Below, piece after piece: positions 1 to 9,876 of a stretch of 51,971 nucleotides of DNA. Both the position numbers and the translations under genes were made by a program. The notes beneath the pieces were generated by a model, which worked only from the letters and a program-made list of their open reading frames with translations, was not told the DNA's origin and did no database searches. The DNA is from an uncultured Lactobacillaceae bacterium (lineage in GTDB: Bacteria > Bacillota > Bacilli > Lactobacillales > Lactobacillaceae). The first letter of the stretch is position 1. Every line of letters starts with the position of its first letter. The stretch is from NCBI GenBank assembly GCA_945273735.1, contig CALYPJ010000008.1:1-51971 (forward strand), in the 5' to 3' direction.

Positions 1-422
1 TTTTTTGCTAGATACTTGTTGATCTATTATATTTTGATTAGAGATGCAATCCCCATTAATTGATAAAACACCATTATCCGTAATCCGATAGGAAAAACCA
101 TTAACTATTTTTCCTATATTAGATACACGATAATCGTTCAGTGTATTTGATATAACATTCATCATCATTTCTACAGAATCGTATCCTTCAATGATTGGAA
201 TCCAATCGGTAAAAATATTATAAGATTTAAAAGACGATGCCTGTTAGAAATATTTATAATTTTTTCTGCCATCAAGCTATCAAATTCTAAAACTGGATGA
301 GTTAAAAAAGTTTTCGCCACAAGTAATTGTAATTAAATGGCTTATAATTCCAACTTGGATCTGAATATTTTTCAAATTTGGATAACTTTTTTAATATATT
401 CAGCTTTACTTTTAAACCTCAT
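1..422 (-). pseudogene. Frameshifted gene remnant, family not recognised, runs off left edge
   Basis: Read on the minus strand, an ATG at 422 opens a frame that breaks after about 16 codons. Coding continues in other frames through at least three shifts: near an A6 run at about 385, near a T6 run at about 310, and near 240. Stitched together, the pieces give a plausible soluble protein with segments such as EYIKK, WNYKPFNYNYLWRKLF, FTDWIPIIEGYDSVEMMMN and GFSYRITDNG. From about 240 to the left edge the frame stays open, so the gene continues outside the window. Two breaks fall in homopolymers, so sequencing error or phase variation cannot be excluded, but three shifts favour decay. I do not recognise the family; the style faintly recalls small HEPN/abortive-infection proteins, which is only an impression. 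Confidence 0.45.
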
Positions 423-525
423 TTTAATCTAGGTTTTTAAGTAAGCAATTACACCAATTGAGTATTTTTTAAAAATTAAAAGTCAATATAATATCTTATT
501 TTTTAATAAGATTTTAAAATAATAT

Positions 526-561
526 AAAAAGTTCAAACTAAAAAACATCTTAATTTGAACT
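526..561 (-). terminator. Probable terminator of the aldo/keto reductase gene
   Basis: AGTTCAAA (530-537) pairs with TTTGAACT (554-561). On the minus strand the hairpin is followed by a T-run, just past the reductase stop at 589. Confidence 0.55.
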
Positions 562-588
562 CTATATTTTTAAAAATTAATACTTATA

Positions 589-1455
589 CTACTGTTTGCC
601 ACCGAAAACGGGGAAAGAACTAGATTTACCATAATCAATAGACTTGATTGATTTCAGTGTTGCCATATCAGTTTCGCTGATTTCAAAATCTAATTGAGCA
701 TTAGCTTGCATATGTTGCGGACTAATAGCTTTAGGTAATACTACTGTGTTTAATTGCCAGTCATAGCGAATTGCTAGTTGGGCAGGACTAACTTGGTATT
801 TAGCTGCCATTTGTTGAATTTCTTGATTACGTAAAATTTCACCATGAGCAATCGGTGAAAAAGCTTCAATGATAATATTTTGATCTTGTGAGTATTGAAT
901 TAATTCTGAAGGAGTTGCTCCAATATGGCAAAGAATTTGGTTAACAGCAGGTTTGGTACTACTATTTTTAATGATGTTATCTAAATCTACCTTTTGAAAA
1001 CTAGAAACACCAATAGCTCTTAGTTTACCAGCTTTTAAAGCGTCTTCTAAGGCCCGCCAGGTTTCTAAATTTCCATTAAAATGGCGATCATCAGATTGAT
1101 TTACTTCTTTCCAAGGTTGCGGATTATGAATAATCATCATATCAAGGTAGTCTAATTTCATTTTCATCAAAGTTTCGTCAATAGAATTTTTAGCTTTTTG
1201 ATAATCTTTTATTTCAGCTTCTATTTTAGAATTAATAAAAACTTGATCTCGAGATACATTTGCTAAACGTAATCCTTCCCCAACGCCTCTTTCATTATGA
1301 TAAGCTTGAGCGGTGTCGATATGCCGATATCCCATATTTAAGGCTTCTTTTACTGCTTGTGGTGTCTGGTCATCGGGAATTTCCCAAACTCCTAAAGCTA
1401 GTCGAGGAATTTTAACTCTATTATTTAAAGTATAGGTTTCATCAAATATTGCCAT
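589..1455 (-). CDS. Aldo/keto reductase (2,5-diketogluconate reductase-like)
   Basis: This is a 288-aa NAD(P)H-dependent oxidoreductase of the aldo/keto reductase superfamily, a single cytoplasmic TIM barrel that reduces carbonyls to alcohols. The catalytic tetrad is visible: Asp47 and Tyr52 (HIDTAQAY), Lys77 (INSKIE) and His110 (MMIIHNP). The C-terminal NADP-binding segment is present (VLPKAISPQHMQAN). Length matches the AKR5-like prokaryotic group, which acts on keto-sugars, methylglyoxal or other aldehydes; the substrate cannot be inferred. It is transcribed alone, lying between the terminator of pepN and its own hairpin at 526-561. A second, distinct aldo/keto reductase lies at 30609-31463. 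Confidence 0.9.
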   Translation of the reverse strand: MAIFDETYTLNNRVKIPRLALGVWEIPDDQTPQAVKEALNMGYRHIDTAQAYHNERGVGEGLRLANVSRDQVFINSKIEAEIKDYQKAKNSIDETLMKMKLDYLDMMIIHNPQPWKEVNQSDDRHFNGNLETWRALEDALKAGKLRAIGVSSFQKVDLDNIIKNSSTKPAVNQILCHIGATPSELIQYSQDQNIIIEAFSPIAHGEILRNQEIQQMAAKYQVSPAQLAIRYDWQLNTVVLPKAISPQHMQANAQLDFEISETDMATLKSIKSIDYGKSSSFPVFGGKQ

Positions 1456-1537
1456 TTTTAACCTCCAATATTTACTATTTGTTTTTATTTTAGATCTTAA
1501 AGTCCACTCTACGTCAAACTTTTATTTATAAACAAAA

Positions 1538-1560
1538 AAAGTCTGATTTATTCAGACTTT
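1538..1560 (-). terminator. Terminator downstream of pepN
   Basis: AAAGTCTGA and TCAGACTTT form a near-perfect hairpin (1538-1560). On the minus strand it is followed by a T-run and lies just beyond the pepN stop codon at 1568. Confidence 0.75.
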
Positions 1561-1567
1561 AAAAGTT

Positions 1568-4105
1568 CTAATTTGAAATACACTGAGTAATAGCCTTTAT
1601 TACTTCAGCTTGCTGAGATTCAATTAAGGAAACTTTACTTGCAATTGACCTGATATCCATTTTAATCTCTCGGGTTAATCCTGGAGTGTTAAGTTTTGGT
1701 TCAAAGAAAGATTTAAATTCATTTAACCGTTTTCTAGTATGGAATACAAAAGAGCTTACGGTAATGAAAGTTGAAAATTCCATATCTCCACCGACGGTAT
1801 CCTCAAGCCATTGCCAATTATTACGTAACCAATCCCATGCCAGTTGTTCTCCGTAAGGATTTTTTAGAATATTATAATAACATTGACGTAAGTCTTGCGG
1901 TTTAATTATTTCAGCATTTTTAAAATTAGCTAGGATTTGTTTAATAAGTTCTGGATCAGTAGTGCTAGTAATTGCATTGCCTAAAGCATTTTTAAAACTA
2001 CTATTAGTAGCGTTTTTGTAAGCTTCAAATAATCGATTGAATAAATTCAGTGAACCAAAGTTTATCATTTCATTACTTAAAATTAAACTACGAGTAGTTG
2101 CTGGTAAAGCTGCTAGATCATTTTGATTTTCCGCAAATATCTCATGAGCTTGGCCAATACTTGTTGAATTTTTAGCATATAAACTTGCCTTTAAAACTAG
2201 GGGACGTTTTAATTCATCATCATTGTTTTCACCAACTTTTGGTTGCCATCCTAGTTCTTGTACTTGTTTTTCACTTAATTGATCAAAAAGCTTTTGTAAT
2301 TGTTGTTCTGATGAAGAATTTGGGGTAACAAAATTTTTTAATTTATTAGCAATATTATATAAAGATTCAATGACGATACTTGAAGAACTATCAGCAAACT
2401 GTGAAAGTAGTGGAACAATTTTTGCATAAGATATTTCTTGAGCTTCAGCTAATAATCGTAAATCTTGAAGGATTTGTAATTGAGAAATTTCATCTAAATT
2501 GGTAATGTGTTTTAACAAGTCATTCAGTAAAGTTTCATCATATTTAATAATAAAATGAGAATTGTTCCCATCATTGAGTTTAAATGGTTTCTGCTCTTTT
2601 TGCCGCAGTTCTTGATAGTTACCTAAATTAATTCGCTTTTCACTCATAATTTTAGGAGCAGCAGAGTAGTTACTATTTAATGGTATTTGCCAAAGACGTC
2701 CTTGATCTTTACTTTCTCCAATAAAGAATTGCTTTTGACTAAGTACCAAATTTTCGTGATCAATTTCGGCTTTAACTACAGGATATCCAGGTTGTTCTAG
2801 CCAAGAATTCATAATTTTGCCAATATCCATTCCTGAAGCTTCACCTAAGGCTCGCCAAAGGTCAGCTCCAGTAGCGTTATGGTATTGATGAGTATCAAAA
2901 TATTGTTTAAGACCTTTACGTAAGGCATCATCACCTAATAAAGCTCTTACCATTACTAACATTCGGGCTCCCTTAGCGTAAACAATAGCACTATCGAAAA
3001 TCGCATCAATTTCAGCTGGATCTTCAACTTGAACATGCACAGACTGAACGCCATCAATAGCATCACGACTTAAAGCAGAGGGTACTTCAGCGGTTTGGAA
3101 TAAATCCCAGATTTTCCAGTTTGGTTCTAAGGCATCAGTAGCTACATATTCCATCATGTTGGCAAAGCTTTCATTTAGCCAGAGATCATCCCACCATTTC
3201 ATAGTTACCAAGTCACCGAACCACTGATGTGCTAATTCGTGAGCAATTACTGTAGCAATTTCTTGCTTTAATGCTAAAGATGAATTTTGAGGGTCCATCA
3301 ATAAGTAAGCTTCACGATAAGTTACTAATCCCCAATTTTCCATGGCACCAGCAGAAAAGTCAGGTAAAGCTAATTGCCAAGAGTGAGGCAAGGGATAGGG
3401 AGTTTGGTAAAAATCTTCATAAAATTCAATTGATCGTTTAGCGATATCTAAAGCAAAATCTAATTCATTTGATTGATGGGCTTTGGTAGCAAAAACTCCA
3501 ATTTTGACACCACTTTTTGTAGTAGTTTGTTTGCTTTGCAAATCACCAAAAGCAAAGGCAATTAAGTAAGTTGACATTCTTTTGGTTTCATCAAAGTAAT
3601 GAACCCCATCTTTGACATGATTTTCTGGCATATTAGCAATAATTGTTTCGCCAGGTTTTTCGTCAAATTTAATTGCAAGATTAAAAGTAGCTTTAGCTTC
3701 GGGTTCATCAACACCTGGAAAAGCCTGTCGGGCAGCAGTAGTTTCAAACTGAGTGCCGATAATTTGTTTTTTTTCACCATTCACTTCGTAATAGGATGGA
3801 TAAATTCCCATCATGGTATCAGTTAACGGAGCCGTATAATCAACTGTAATTTGGATAGTACCAGGTTGATTAACTGCAAAGTGAAATGCTTCAGCAGGTT
3901 GGTCAACTGTAAAATCAACTTTTTGATCATTAACTGTGACGTTAGTTATTTTTAAATATTTTTGATGCAAGGAAATTTCAGAAGCCTTAGCATTGCCTTC
4001 AATGGTTGTTTTTCCTTTAATTTGTTTCATTGCACGGTCAATATCTAGATAAATATCGTAGTGCTGGGGTTGAAAATTTTTTAAAAAATGTTTTGATTCT
4101 TTCAT
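1568..4105 (-). CDS. pepN: Aminopeptidase N (M1 family, lysyl aminopeptidase)
   Basis: This 845-aa cytoplasmic zinc metallopeptidase removes N-terminal residues from peptides, part of the peptide-utilisation machinery of amino-acid-dependent lactic acid bacteria. The exopeptidase motif GAMEN lies at residues 253-257. The gluzincin zinc site HELAH is at 289-293 (His289, catalytic Glu290, His293), with the third ligand Glu312 in NESFA. An N-terminal beta-saddle domain precedes the catalytic domain, and a long helical C-terminal domain follows. Length agrees with PepN of lactobacilli. There is no signal peptide. The gene is monocistronic, ending in the hairpin at 1538-1560, and its start faces the divergent glutamine transporter promoter region. 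Confidence 0.97.
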   Translation of the reverse strand: MKESKHFLKNFQPQHYDIYLDIDRAMKQIKGKTTIEGNAKASEISLHQKYLKITNVTVNDQKVDFTVDQPAEAFHFAVNQPGTIQITVDYTAPLTDTMMGIYPSYYEVNGEKKQIIGTQFETTAARQAFPGVDEPEAKATFNLAIKFDEKPGETIIANMPENHVKDGVHYFDETKRMSTYLIAFAFGDLQSKQTTTKSGVKIGVFATKAHQSNELDFALDIAKRSIEFYEDFYQTPYPLPHSWQLALPDFSAGAMENWGLVTYREAYLLMDPQNSSLALKQEIATVIAHELAHQWFGDLVTMKWWDDLWLNESFANMMEYVATDALEPNWKIWDLFQTAEVPSALSRDAIDGVQSVHVQVEDPAEIDAIFDSAIVYAKGARMLVMVRALLGDDALRKGLKQYFDTHQYHNATGADLWRALGEASGMDIGKIMNSWLEQPGYPVVKAEIDHENLVLSQKQFFIGESKDQGRLWQIPLNSNYSAAPKIMSEKRINLGNYQELRQKEQKPFKLNDGNNSHFIIKYDETLLNDLLKHITNLDEISQLQILQDLRLLAEAQEISYAKIVPLLSQFADSSSSIVIESLYNIANKLKNFVTPNSSSEQQLQKLFDQLSEKQVQELGWQPKVGENNDDELKRPLVLKASLYAKNSTSIGQAHEIFAENQNDLAALPATTRSLILSNEMINFGSLNLFNRLFEAYKNATNSSFKNALGNAITSTTDPELIKQILANFKNAEIIKPQDLRQCYYNILKNPYGEQLAWDWLRNNWQWLEDTVGGDMEFSTFITVSSFVFHTRKRLNEFKSFFEPKLNTPGLTREIKMDIRSIASKVSLIESQQAEVIKAITQCISN

Positions 4106-4273
4106 TATTATTCCTTTAAATTTAATTTCTACTTGTCTTTAATAATAGCAGGAAAAACGAATAATTATTACTTTTTATCTTATCCTTTTAATTTTCATTA
4201 ATTTTTAGAGTAACATTTTAATGTATATATACATAAAAAATTGATTATTTTTATTAATTTTTAAATTTAATGG

Positions 4274-4301
4274 TTGATGTAATTGATAATTAATGTATAA
4301 T
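4274..4301 (+). promoter_or_regulatory. Promoter of the GlnP/GlnQ operon
   Basis: A -35 box TTGATG (4274-4279) and a -10 box TATAAT (4296-4301) are separated by 16 bases. The start codon at 4337 follows, with an AGAGGA ribosome binding site just upstream. No attenuator hairpin is obvious between promoter and gene. Confidence 0.6.
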
Positions 4302-4336
4302 TATACTATTACTTATGCAATGTTAGAGGAAAAACA

Positions 4337-5803
4337 ATGAAAAAAAAGAGAATATACTTTAGTTGGTTAGTTTTAATTTGGGGATTAATTTTTTCAGTGC
4401 TAAGTCAACCTGTAAAAGCCGCTTCGGTTGATCATAGTCTCGAAAAAGTTCAAAAACGAGGTAAATTAATTGTCGGTACTAGTCCCGATTATCCGCCATA
4501 TGAATTTTTAGTTAATCAAAATGGCAAAGAAAAAGTTGTGGGTTTAGACATTGATATTTCTCGTAAAATTGCCCATGACTTGGGTGTAAAACTAGAAATC
4601 AAAAAAATGGATTTTGATTCAATTTTAGTTGGAATAGAAACTGGCAAAATTGATATGGGAATTTCGGCATTAAGTCCTACTGCTAAACGTAAAGAGTCCG
4701 TAGATTTTTCCCAGACTTACTATAAATCAGGGCAATATTTGATTATTAATAAAAATGATAAAAATATTTATCGCGATAAAGATTCTTTTCAAGGTAAAAC
4801 TTTAGGGGCACAAAATGGTAGTATTCAATCAGAATTGCTCAAAAAACAGATGCCGAAAAGTTCGGGACGTTATTTAACTAAGGTTAGTGATTTAATTTTA
4901 GCTTTAAAATCTCATAAAGTTGAAGGAGTTGTGGCTGAATCGGCGGTTGCGATCGCTTATGTCAAAAATGATCCTAGTTTAGCCTATATTAATGGTAACT
5001 TTAATTTGGGTAGTGACCAATTAGGTTCTGCCATTGCTTTTGCTAAGAATTCACCGAGTCTGGTTCAAGCGGTTAATAAAAGTTTAACAACAATAAAAAA
5101 TAAACATTTGGTTAGTCAATATTTAGCGGATGCTGGTAAATATATGCAAACTACTAAAAGTAATCATACAATGTTGCATTATTGGCGTTATTTTGCAAAT
5201 GGTGTTGGTTATACTTTATTAATTTCTGCGGTATCGGCAGTATTTGGGATTATTTTAGGTTTACTCTTCGCAATAATGCGTTTAAGTCGGAATCGTATTT
5301 TTCATGATTTAGCAGTTGCATATATTGAGTTTGTAAGAGGTTCCCCGTTAATGGTTCAAGTGATGTTTGTTTATTTTGGTTTAGGGATGATTGTAAATTT
5401 ACCAGCATTGCTTTCAGGGATTATTGCCGTTTCCTTAAACTCAGCGGCTTATGTTGCTGAAATTATTCGAGGAGGAATTAATAGTATTCCCCAAGGACAA
5501 ACAGAAGCAGCTCGTAGCTTAGGTTTGTCGGAACGTCAAACGCTTCAAAGTGTTATTTTGCCGCAAGCTTTAAAAAATATCTGGCCAGCTTTAGGTAATG
5601 AATTTATCTCTTTAATCAAAGAAAGTTCAATTGTTTCCATTATTGGCGTAACTGATTTAATTTATCAGTTAAGGACAGTTCAAGCAGCTACATATAAGGG
5701 AGTTGCTCCAATTTTAGTAGCAATGGTCTTGTACTTTGTAATGACGTTTGGTTTATCAAGAATTTTAGGGTATTTCGAAAAGAGGATGAAACATGACAAC
5801 TAA
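4337..5803 (+). CDS. glnP: Polar amino-acid ABC transporter, binding protein fused to permease (GlnP-like)
   Basis: This 488-aa membrane protein carries out both ligand capture and transport of a polar amino acid, probably glutamine/glutamate. A signal peptide (residues 1-28, ending VKAA) is followed by one family-3 solute-binding domain (about 35-265, with the typical [11 protein letters not shown] opening). The permease domain of the His/Glu/Gln type follows (about 280-488) and includes the EAA loop (EAARSLGL) that docks to the ATPase. Many lactic acid bacterial GlnP proteins carry two tandem binding domains; this one has one. The ATPase gene overlaps its 3' end by 11 bases, so translation is coupled. 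Substrate assignment rests on family resemblance only. Confidence 0.92.
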   Translation: MKKKRIYFSWLVLIWGLIFSVLSQPVKAASVDHSLEKVQKRGKLIVGTSPDYPPYEFLVNQNGKEKVVGLDIDISRKIAHDLGVKLEIKKMDFDSILVGIETGKIDMGISALSPTAKRKESVDFSQTYYKSGQYLIINKNDKNIYRDKDSFQGKTLGAQNGSIQSELLKKQMPKSSGRYLTKVSDLILALKSHKVEGVVAESAVAIAYVKNDPSLAYINGNFNLGSDQLGSAIAFAKNSPSLVQAVNKSLTTIKNKHLVSQYLADAGKYMQTTKSNHTMLHYWRYFANGVGYTLLISAVSAVFGIILGLLFAIMRLSRNRIFHDLAVAYIEFVRGSPLMVQVMFVYFGLGMIVNLPALLSGIIAVSLNSAAYVAEIIRGGINSIPQGQTEAARSLGLSERQTLQSVILPQALKNIWPALGNEFISLIKESSIVSIIGVTDLIYQLRTVQAATYKGVAPILVAMVLYFVMTFGLSRILGYFEKRMKHDN

Positions 5804-6539
5804 CTTGTTAGAAGTGAAACATTTAAGCCAAAAGTTTGGTGATAATTTAGTTTTATCAGATCTTAATGAAACAATTCAAGCTGGAGAAGTTGTTGTTATC
5901 ATTGGAGCTTCTGGGGGCGGTAAAAGTACTTTTCTGCGTTCCTTAAATTTATTAAATCATCCAACTAGGGGGCAAGTTTTATTTGAAGGACAGGATTTAA
6001 CAACTTTAAACGAAAAACAATTAGATCATATTCGGCAAAAAATCGGAATGGTTTTTCAAAGCTATAATGTTTTTCCCCATTTAACTGTCAAAGAAAATCT
6101 AAAATTAGCTCCTAAAAAAGTCAAAAAAATGAGTGATGAAGATGCTGATAAACTAGCAGATAATTTATTGGATCAAGTAGGTTTAGCTGATAAAGCTCAA
6201 GATTATCCGACTAGCCTTTCTGGTGGTCAACAGCAACGTGTAGCAATTGCCCGGGCTCTTGCAATGCAACCAGAAGTAATGCTTTTTGATGAACCCACTA
6301 GTGCTTTAGATCCAGAAATGGTAGGGGAAGTTTTGAAGGTTATGCAAAAGTTAGCTCAAGAGGGAATGACGATGGTTGTGGTTACCCATGAAATGACTTT
6401 TGCGCAAGAAGTAGCCCAGCAAGTTTGGTTTATGGATGGGGGTAAAATTTTAGAAAAAGGTACCCCAAAACAAATTTTTCAAAATCCGCAAAAAGAACGA
6501 ACTAAAGACTTTTTAGCGCGAGTAAGGCAATCACGTTAA
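5793..6539 (+). CDS. glnQ: Polar amino-acid ABC transporter ATP-binding protein (GlnQ-like)
   Basis: This 248-aa ABC ATPase energises the preceding fused binding-protein/permease. Visible elements are Walker [10 protein letters not shown] (38-46), the signature LSGGQQQR, Walker B VMLFDEP followed by the D-loop SALD, and the switch histidine in VVTHE. The ATG at 5793 lies inside the upstream gene's last codons (11-base overlap), the usual arrangement for stoichiometric coupling. A strong terminator ends the operon 14 bases after the stop codon. Confidence 0.95.
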   Translation: MTTNLLEVKHLSQKFGDNLVLSDLNETIQAGEVVVIIGASGGGKSTFLRSLNLLNHPTRGQVLFEGQDLTTLNEKQLDHIRQKIGMVFQSYNVFPHLTVKENLKLAPKKVKKMSDEDADKLADNLLDQVGLADKAQDYPTSLSGGQQQRVAIARALAMQPEVMLFDEPTSALDPEMVGEVLKVMQKLAQEGMTMVVVTHEMTFAQEVAQQVWFMDGGKILEKGTPKQIFQNPQKERTKDFLARVRQSR

Positions 6540-6553
6540 TTTTTAAAAAAGCA

Positions 6554-6585
6554 AAAATCAGAAGATGGGTTCATCTTCTGATTTT
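6554..6585 (+). terminator. Terminator of the glnPQ operon
   Basis: A 14-bp perfect stem (AAAATCAGAAGATG, 6554-6567, with its complement at 6572-6585), a GGTT loop and a T8 run. Confidence 0.92.
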
Positions 6586-6587
6586 TT

Positions 6588-6932
6588 TTCAAATTAAAAT
6601 ATTAAAAAAAGTAATGAAATTATGGAACTATTTCAACTGTCTCTTAAATAAAGCGGGGTTAATCAGGAAAATATTAAAGGATACTACGAAATTTCAATTT
6701 TTTTTTATAAGTAGAAATAAGGTAAAATTAAGATTATATATTTTTATATATTTTTTAAAATATAATCCTTAGTAAGGTTCTGATGAAGTTATCCAATTAA
6801 ATTTATATAGGTAGATATATTTAATCTAAGCGATATTTTACAAACTTTTTTAATCCATTGAGTTTGAAATATAAAAATATGAATTTGGTATTAAGTATTA
6901 AATAATAGGTTTTGTTAAATGAAAGGAAGAAG
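6588..6932. other. AT-rich intergenic region without a recognised gene
   Basis: About 345 bases between the glnPQ terminator and the export operon. I see no open frame with a ribosome binding site and no convincing -35/-10 pair, although transcription of the downstream operon must start here. Two AT-rich stretches (about 6700-6770 and 6860-6910) are candidates. Confidence 0.5.
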
Positions 6933-7967
6933 ATGAAGAAAAAAACTTTAGTCATTAGTTCTATTGTAGTTGCAATTGTATTATTTGCATTTATTGGTTT
7001 AAAACTTATGAATAAAAGTCGGGCAGCAAAAGATATTAATTATGAGAAAATCGGTTATGAAATCTATGAAGTAAAAGAGGTTCCGGCACTTTCAATGTCT
7101 GGAAAGATCATCGCTAACAAAACTCAAGTATTAAACGTACCATCAGGTAAATTAGATGAGTTAAAGGTTAAAGATGATCAAGAAGTAAAAAGCGGTGATT
7201 TATTACTTAGGGTGACTAATACTTCAGTACAAGATGAAATCAATAATCAACAATCAGTGGTTAGTAAGGCAAATCGTTCAGTTACAAGTGCAAATAATGC
7301 CTTAAATAGTGCGCAAGAATCTTATAATCAAGCAGATGCTGAAAGTAAAGTGGGATTAAAAGGAGAAGTTAATAAAGCACAGCAGGATCTTAATGATGCT
7401 AATAGTGATTTGAGTGATGAGAATAGTAAGTTAACCGATTTACAAAATAAATTACATGTAAATTTAACTGCACCTTTTGATGGAGTTGTTTCAGTCGATA
7501 ATAGTTCCAAGGATGGGCTTCCAGCTATCACAATTAATTCAAAACAAAAAATCTTGCAAGCTAGTGTTTCCGAATATGATTATGCTAAAGTTCATGTTAA
7601 TGATGTAATTACAATTAGCGGAATTGATGGTGTGCCAACTCAAACCACAACAATTACTAAAATTAATCAAGTACCAACTAATCAAAGTAAAGGAACATCG
7701 TATTACACATATTCTGCAAATGTTAATAATAATTTCTTATATGGTCAAAGTGTTAAATTAAAAATTGCCCAACATGGGCTTCAAATTCCTACGAGTGCTG
7801 TCTATAAAGGTAATATTTATAAAGTGGTTAAAGGTAAAGCTCAGAAAATAAAGGCTGATGTGACTAAACAAGGTGATTTTTATTTAGTTAACTCAGGTGT
7901 TTCTAAAGGTGAAAAAATAGTTGTAAATCCAGATGCTAAATTAAAAGATGGCGAGAATGTGAAATGA
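6933..7967 (+). CDS. MacA/HlyD-type efflux adaptor (membrane fusion protein)
   Basis: This 344-aa membrane-anchored adaptor belongs to a MacAB-like exporter. One N-terminal membrane segment (about residues 5-23) is followed by a lipoyl/barrel half-motif (NVPSGKLDELKVKDDQEVKSG), a predicted coiled-coil hairpin (about 95-170, rich in Asn/Ser/Gln/Asp), and the second lipoyl half (LTAPFDGVVSVD). Beta-barrel and membrane-proximal domains complete it. I chose the ATG at 6933 because AAAGGAAG sits just upstream; an in-frame TTG at 6912 would extend it by seven residues without a good ribosome binding site. It overlaps the ATPase gene by four bases (ATGA). In Gram-positives such adaptors serve export of peptides or resistance to antimicrobial peptides; the substrate is unknown. 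Confidence 0.88.
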   Translation: MKKKTLVISSIVVAIVLFAFIGLKLMNKSRAAKDINYEKIGYEIYEVKEVPALSMSGKIIANKTQVLNVPSGKLDELKVKDDQEVKSGDLLLRVTNTSVQDEINNQQSVVSKANRSVTSANNALNSAQESYNQADAESKVGLKGEVNKAQQDLNDANSDLSDENSKLTDLQNKLHVNLTAPFDGVVSVDNSSKDGLPAITINSKQKILQASVSEYDYAKVHVNDVITISGIDGVPTQTTTITKINQVPTNQSKGTSYYTYSANVNNNFLYGQSVKLKIAQHGLQIPTSAVYKGNIYKVVKGKAQKIKADVTKQGDFYLVNSGVSKGEKIVVNPDAKLKDGENVK

Positions 7968-8653
7968 TTAATTTAACATCTGTTAATAAAAGTTATCGGC
8001 AAGGCAATGGCGATTACCAAGTTTTGTATGATATTAATCTTAAAGTTAAAAGTGGTGAATTTGTTGCAGTTATGGGACCTTCAGGTTCTGGGAAATCAAC
8101 TTTAATTGATATTATTGGTTTTTTGGATCAAGATTTTGAAGGCAGCTATATTTTTAACGAAACTGTTGTCAGTGATTTGAATCGGCGAGATCATGCAAAA
8201 TTGAGGAATCGTTCAGTTGGTTTTGTTTTCCAAAATTTTAAGTTAATTAATAATCAAAATGTAGGGGAAAATGTTGGATTACCTTTACTTTATGCCGGAG
8301 TCAAGAGACATGATATTCATGTAAGAGTTAATAAGGTTTTAGATCAAGTTGGACTTACTGATAGTTATTATAAAATGCCAAAAAATCTTTCAGGGGGGCA
8401 GCAACAACGGGTTGCTATTGCGCGGGCAATTGTTGCTAAACCAAGCTTTTTAGTAGCAGATGAACCAACGGGAGCTTTAGATTCGGCAACTTCAAAAGAA
8501 ATTATTAAACTTTTTAAAGATTTAAACCAAAATGGAACAACCATAATTCTGGTAACGCATGATGAAAAGGTCGCTAGTCAAGCAAGGCGCTTGGTTAAAA
8601 TTTTGGATGGTCGAATTCAAAGTGATGAGGAGATAACTAATGAGGATTTATGA
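7964..8653 (+). CDS. MacB/LolD-type ABC transporter ATP-binding protein
   Basis: This 229-aa ATPase belongs to the MacB/LolD/FtsE-like group. It has Walker A GPSGSGKST, signature LSGGQQQR, Walker B FLVADEP with TGALD, and switch His in LVTHD. It is coupled by a 4-base ATGA overlap to the adaptor upstream and by 14 bases to the FtsX-type permease downstream, so the three form one export machine. In this family ATP hydrolysis drives mechanotransmission rather than substrate passage through the membrane domain. Confidence 0.95.
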   Translation: MINLTSVNKSYRQGNGDYQVLYDINLKVKSGEFVAVMGPSGSGKSTLIDIIGFLDQDFEGSYIFNETVVSDLNRRDHAKLRNRSVGFVFQNFKLINNQNVGENVGLPLLYAGVKRHDIHVRVNKVLDQVGLTDSYYKMPKNLSGGQQQRVAIARAIVAKPSFLVADEPTGALDSATSKEIIKLFKDLNQNGTTIILVTHDEKVASQARRLVKILDGRIQSDEEITNEDL

Positions 8654-9833
8654 ATTATTTGTTAGTGCCCTTCGTTCTTTGTGGGCTAATAAAAGGCGAA
8701 GTATTTTGACGATGTTAGGTATTATTATTGGAATTGCTGCAGTTATTACAATTTTATCTTTAGGTGACGGAGTAAGAGTTGAAACTTTGAAAAGTTTGCA
8801 AGCAGATAGTTCAGGGCGCCAATCATCTGAAATTAATTTCAATACGGAATCTAATTATAGATTAGGCAGTAAAATATCAGGTTTTAATGATAATGATCTG
8901 AATATGGTGCAAAACAATAGAAAAGTTGTTAAAGCAGAAATTGAATCCGGTTATGAAGGGATCATTAATAGTTCAGGGATAATTAATGGTAAAAATGTAA
9001 TGGGTAATATCTACCTGACTAAAAAGCCTAATCGCAAGTATCTCATTGCTGGTCGGGGTATTAGCAAAAACGATCTCTTAGCTAATAATCCGGTTGCTTT
9101 AATTAATAAAAGCCTTGCTAAGAAAGGTTATGTGTCACCTAAAAATGCGATCAATGCTGGAATTGAACTAAATGGAGTAAGTTATACAATTGTGGGAGTT
9201 ATTGAAGATGAAGCAACATTAAAGGAATATCAAATCTATGATATTGTAGTATCGAAGAAATTCTACATGAATAACGGTGCTGATATTCCTAATAATTCGA
9301 TGAAATTAACTTTTGTAAATGGAACTGACGTTTCAAAAGAAACAAAGGCCATTGTTCAAAATTTGAATAAAAATGGTTCACAGCATAGTAATGGAGAATA
9401 TAGTTTCATAGATATGGGTGATATGTTAAAAGGTGCTAGTGACGCAATTAAGTCCATTACTTATTTTGTAGTTGCCATTGCCAGTATTTCACTATTTATT
9501 GCCGGAATTGGGGTTATGAACATGATGTATATTTCAGTTAGTGAACGAACTCAAGAAATTGGGATTAGAATGGCAGTAGGAGCGACGCAGCGACAGATTC
9601 TCTGGCAATTTTTAATAGAGGCAATTATTTTAACCTTAACTGGGGGGATGATTGGATATTTAAGTGGGATTGGTATCGCAAAAATTATTTCAGCCTTTTT
9701 ACCATTCAAAGCAATCATTACTTTTTCGACATTCTTATTGGCTTTTGGAACCTCAACAATTATTGGTCTCATTTTTGGAATACTACCAGCTAAAACTGCT
9801 AGCAATAAAAATTTAATTGAAATTTTACGTTAA
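8640..9833 (+). CDS. MacB-like ABC transporter permease (FtsX family)
   Basis: This 397-aa membrane protein has four transmembrane helices in the MacB/FtsX pattern. One helix lies near the N-terminus after the conserved SLWANKRRSILTMLGIIIGI segment. A large extracellular domain follows (about 45-270), then three C-terminal helices from about 275. The SERTQEIGIRMAVGAT coupling motif of FtsX-like permeases is clear. It probably forms a dimer that pairs with the upstream ATPase and the MacA-like adaptor. A hairpin terminator follows at once. The operon lies next to the RiPP locus (10.5-14.6 kb) but is separated from it by terminators and about 600 bases, so a functional link is speculative. Confidence 0.93.
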   Translation: MRIYELFVSALRSLWANKRRSILTMLGIIIGIAAVITILSLGDGVRVETLKSLQADSSGRQSSEINFNTESNYRLGSKISGFNDNDLNMVQNNRKVVKAEIESGYEGIINSSGIINGKNVMGNIYLTKKPNRKYLIAGRGISKNDLLANNPVALINKSLAKKGYVSPKNAINAGIELNGVSYTIVGVIEDEATLKEYQIYDIVVSKKFYMNNGADIPNNSMKLTFVNGTDVSKETKAIVQNLNKNGSQHSNGEYSFIDMGDMLKGASDAIKSITYFVVAIASISLFIAGIGVMNMMYISVSERTQEIGIRMAVGATQRQILWQFLIEAIILTLTGGMIGYLSGIGIAKIISAFLPFKAIITFSTFLLAFGTSTIIGLIFGILPAKTASNKNLIEILR

Positions 9834-9840
9834 ATAGAGA

Positions 9841-9876
9841 AAATACCTCAACGATTAGCTATTGAGGTATTTTTTA
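9841..9876 (+). terminator. Terminator of the MacAB-like operon
   Basis: AAATACCTCAA (9841-9851) and TTGAGGTATTT pair across a 10-base loop and run into T6, eight bases after the permease stop. Confidence 0.9.

Noticed and set aside
3562-3826. Short open frames on both strands inside pepN
   Set aside because: They lie wholly within the strongly supported aminopeptidase gene, have no ribosome binding site and give no recognisable protein.
7328-9805. Minus-strand frames opposite the MacAB-like operon (7328-7531, 8648-8842, 9551-9805)
   Set aside because: Shadows of well-supported plus-strand genes with no start signals of their own.
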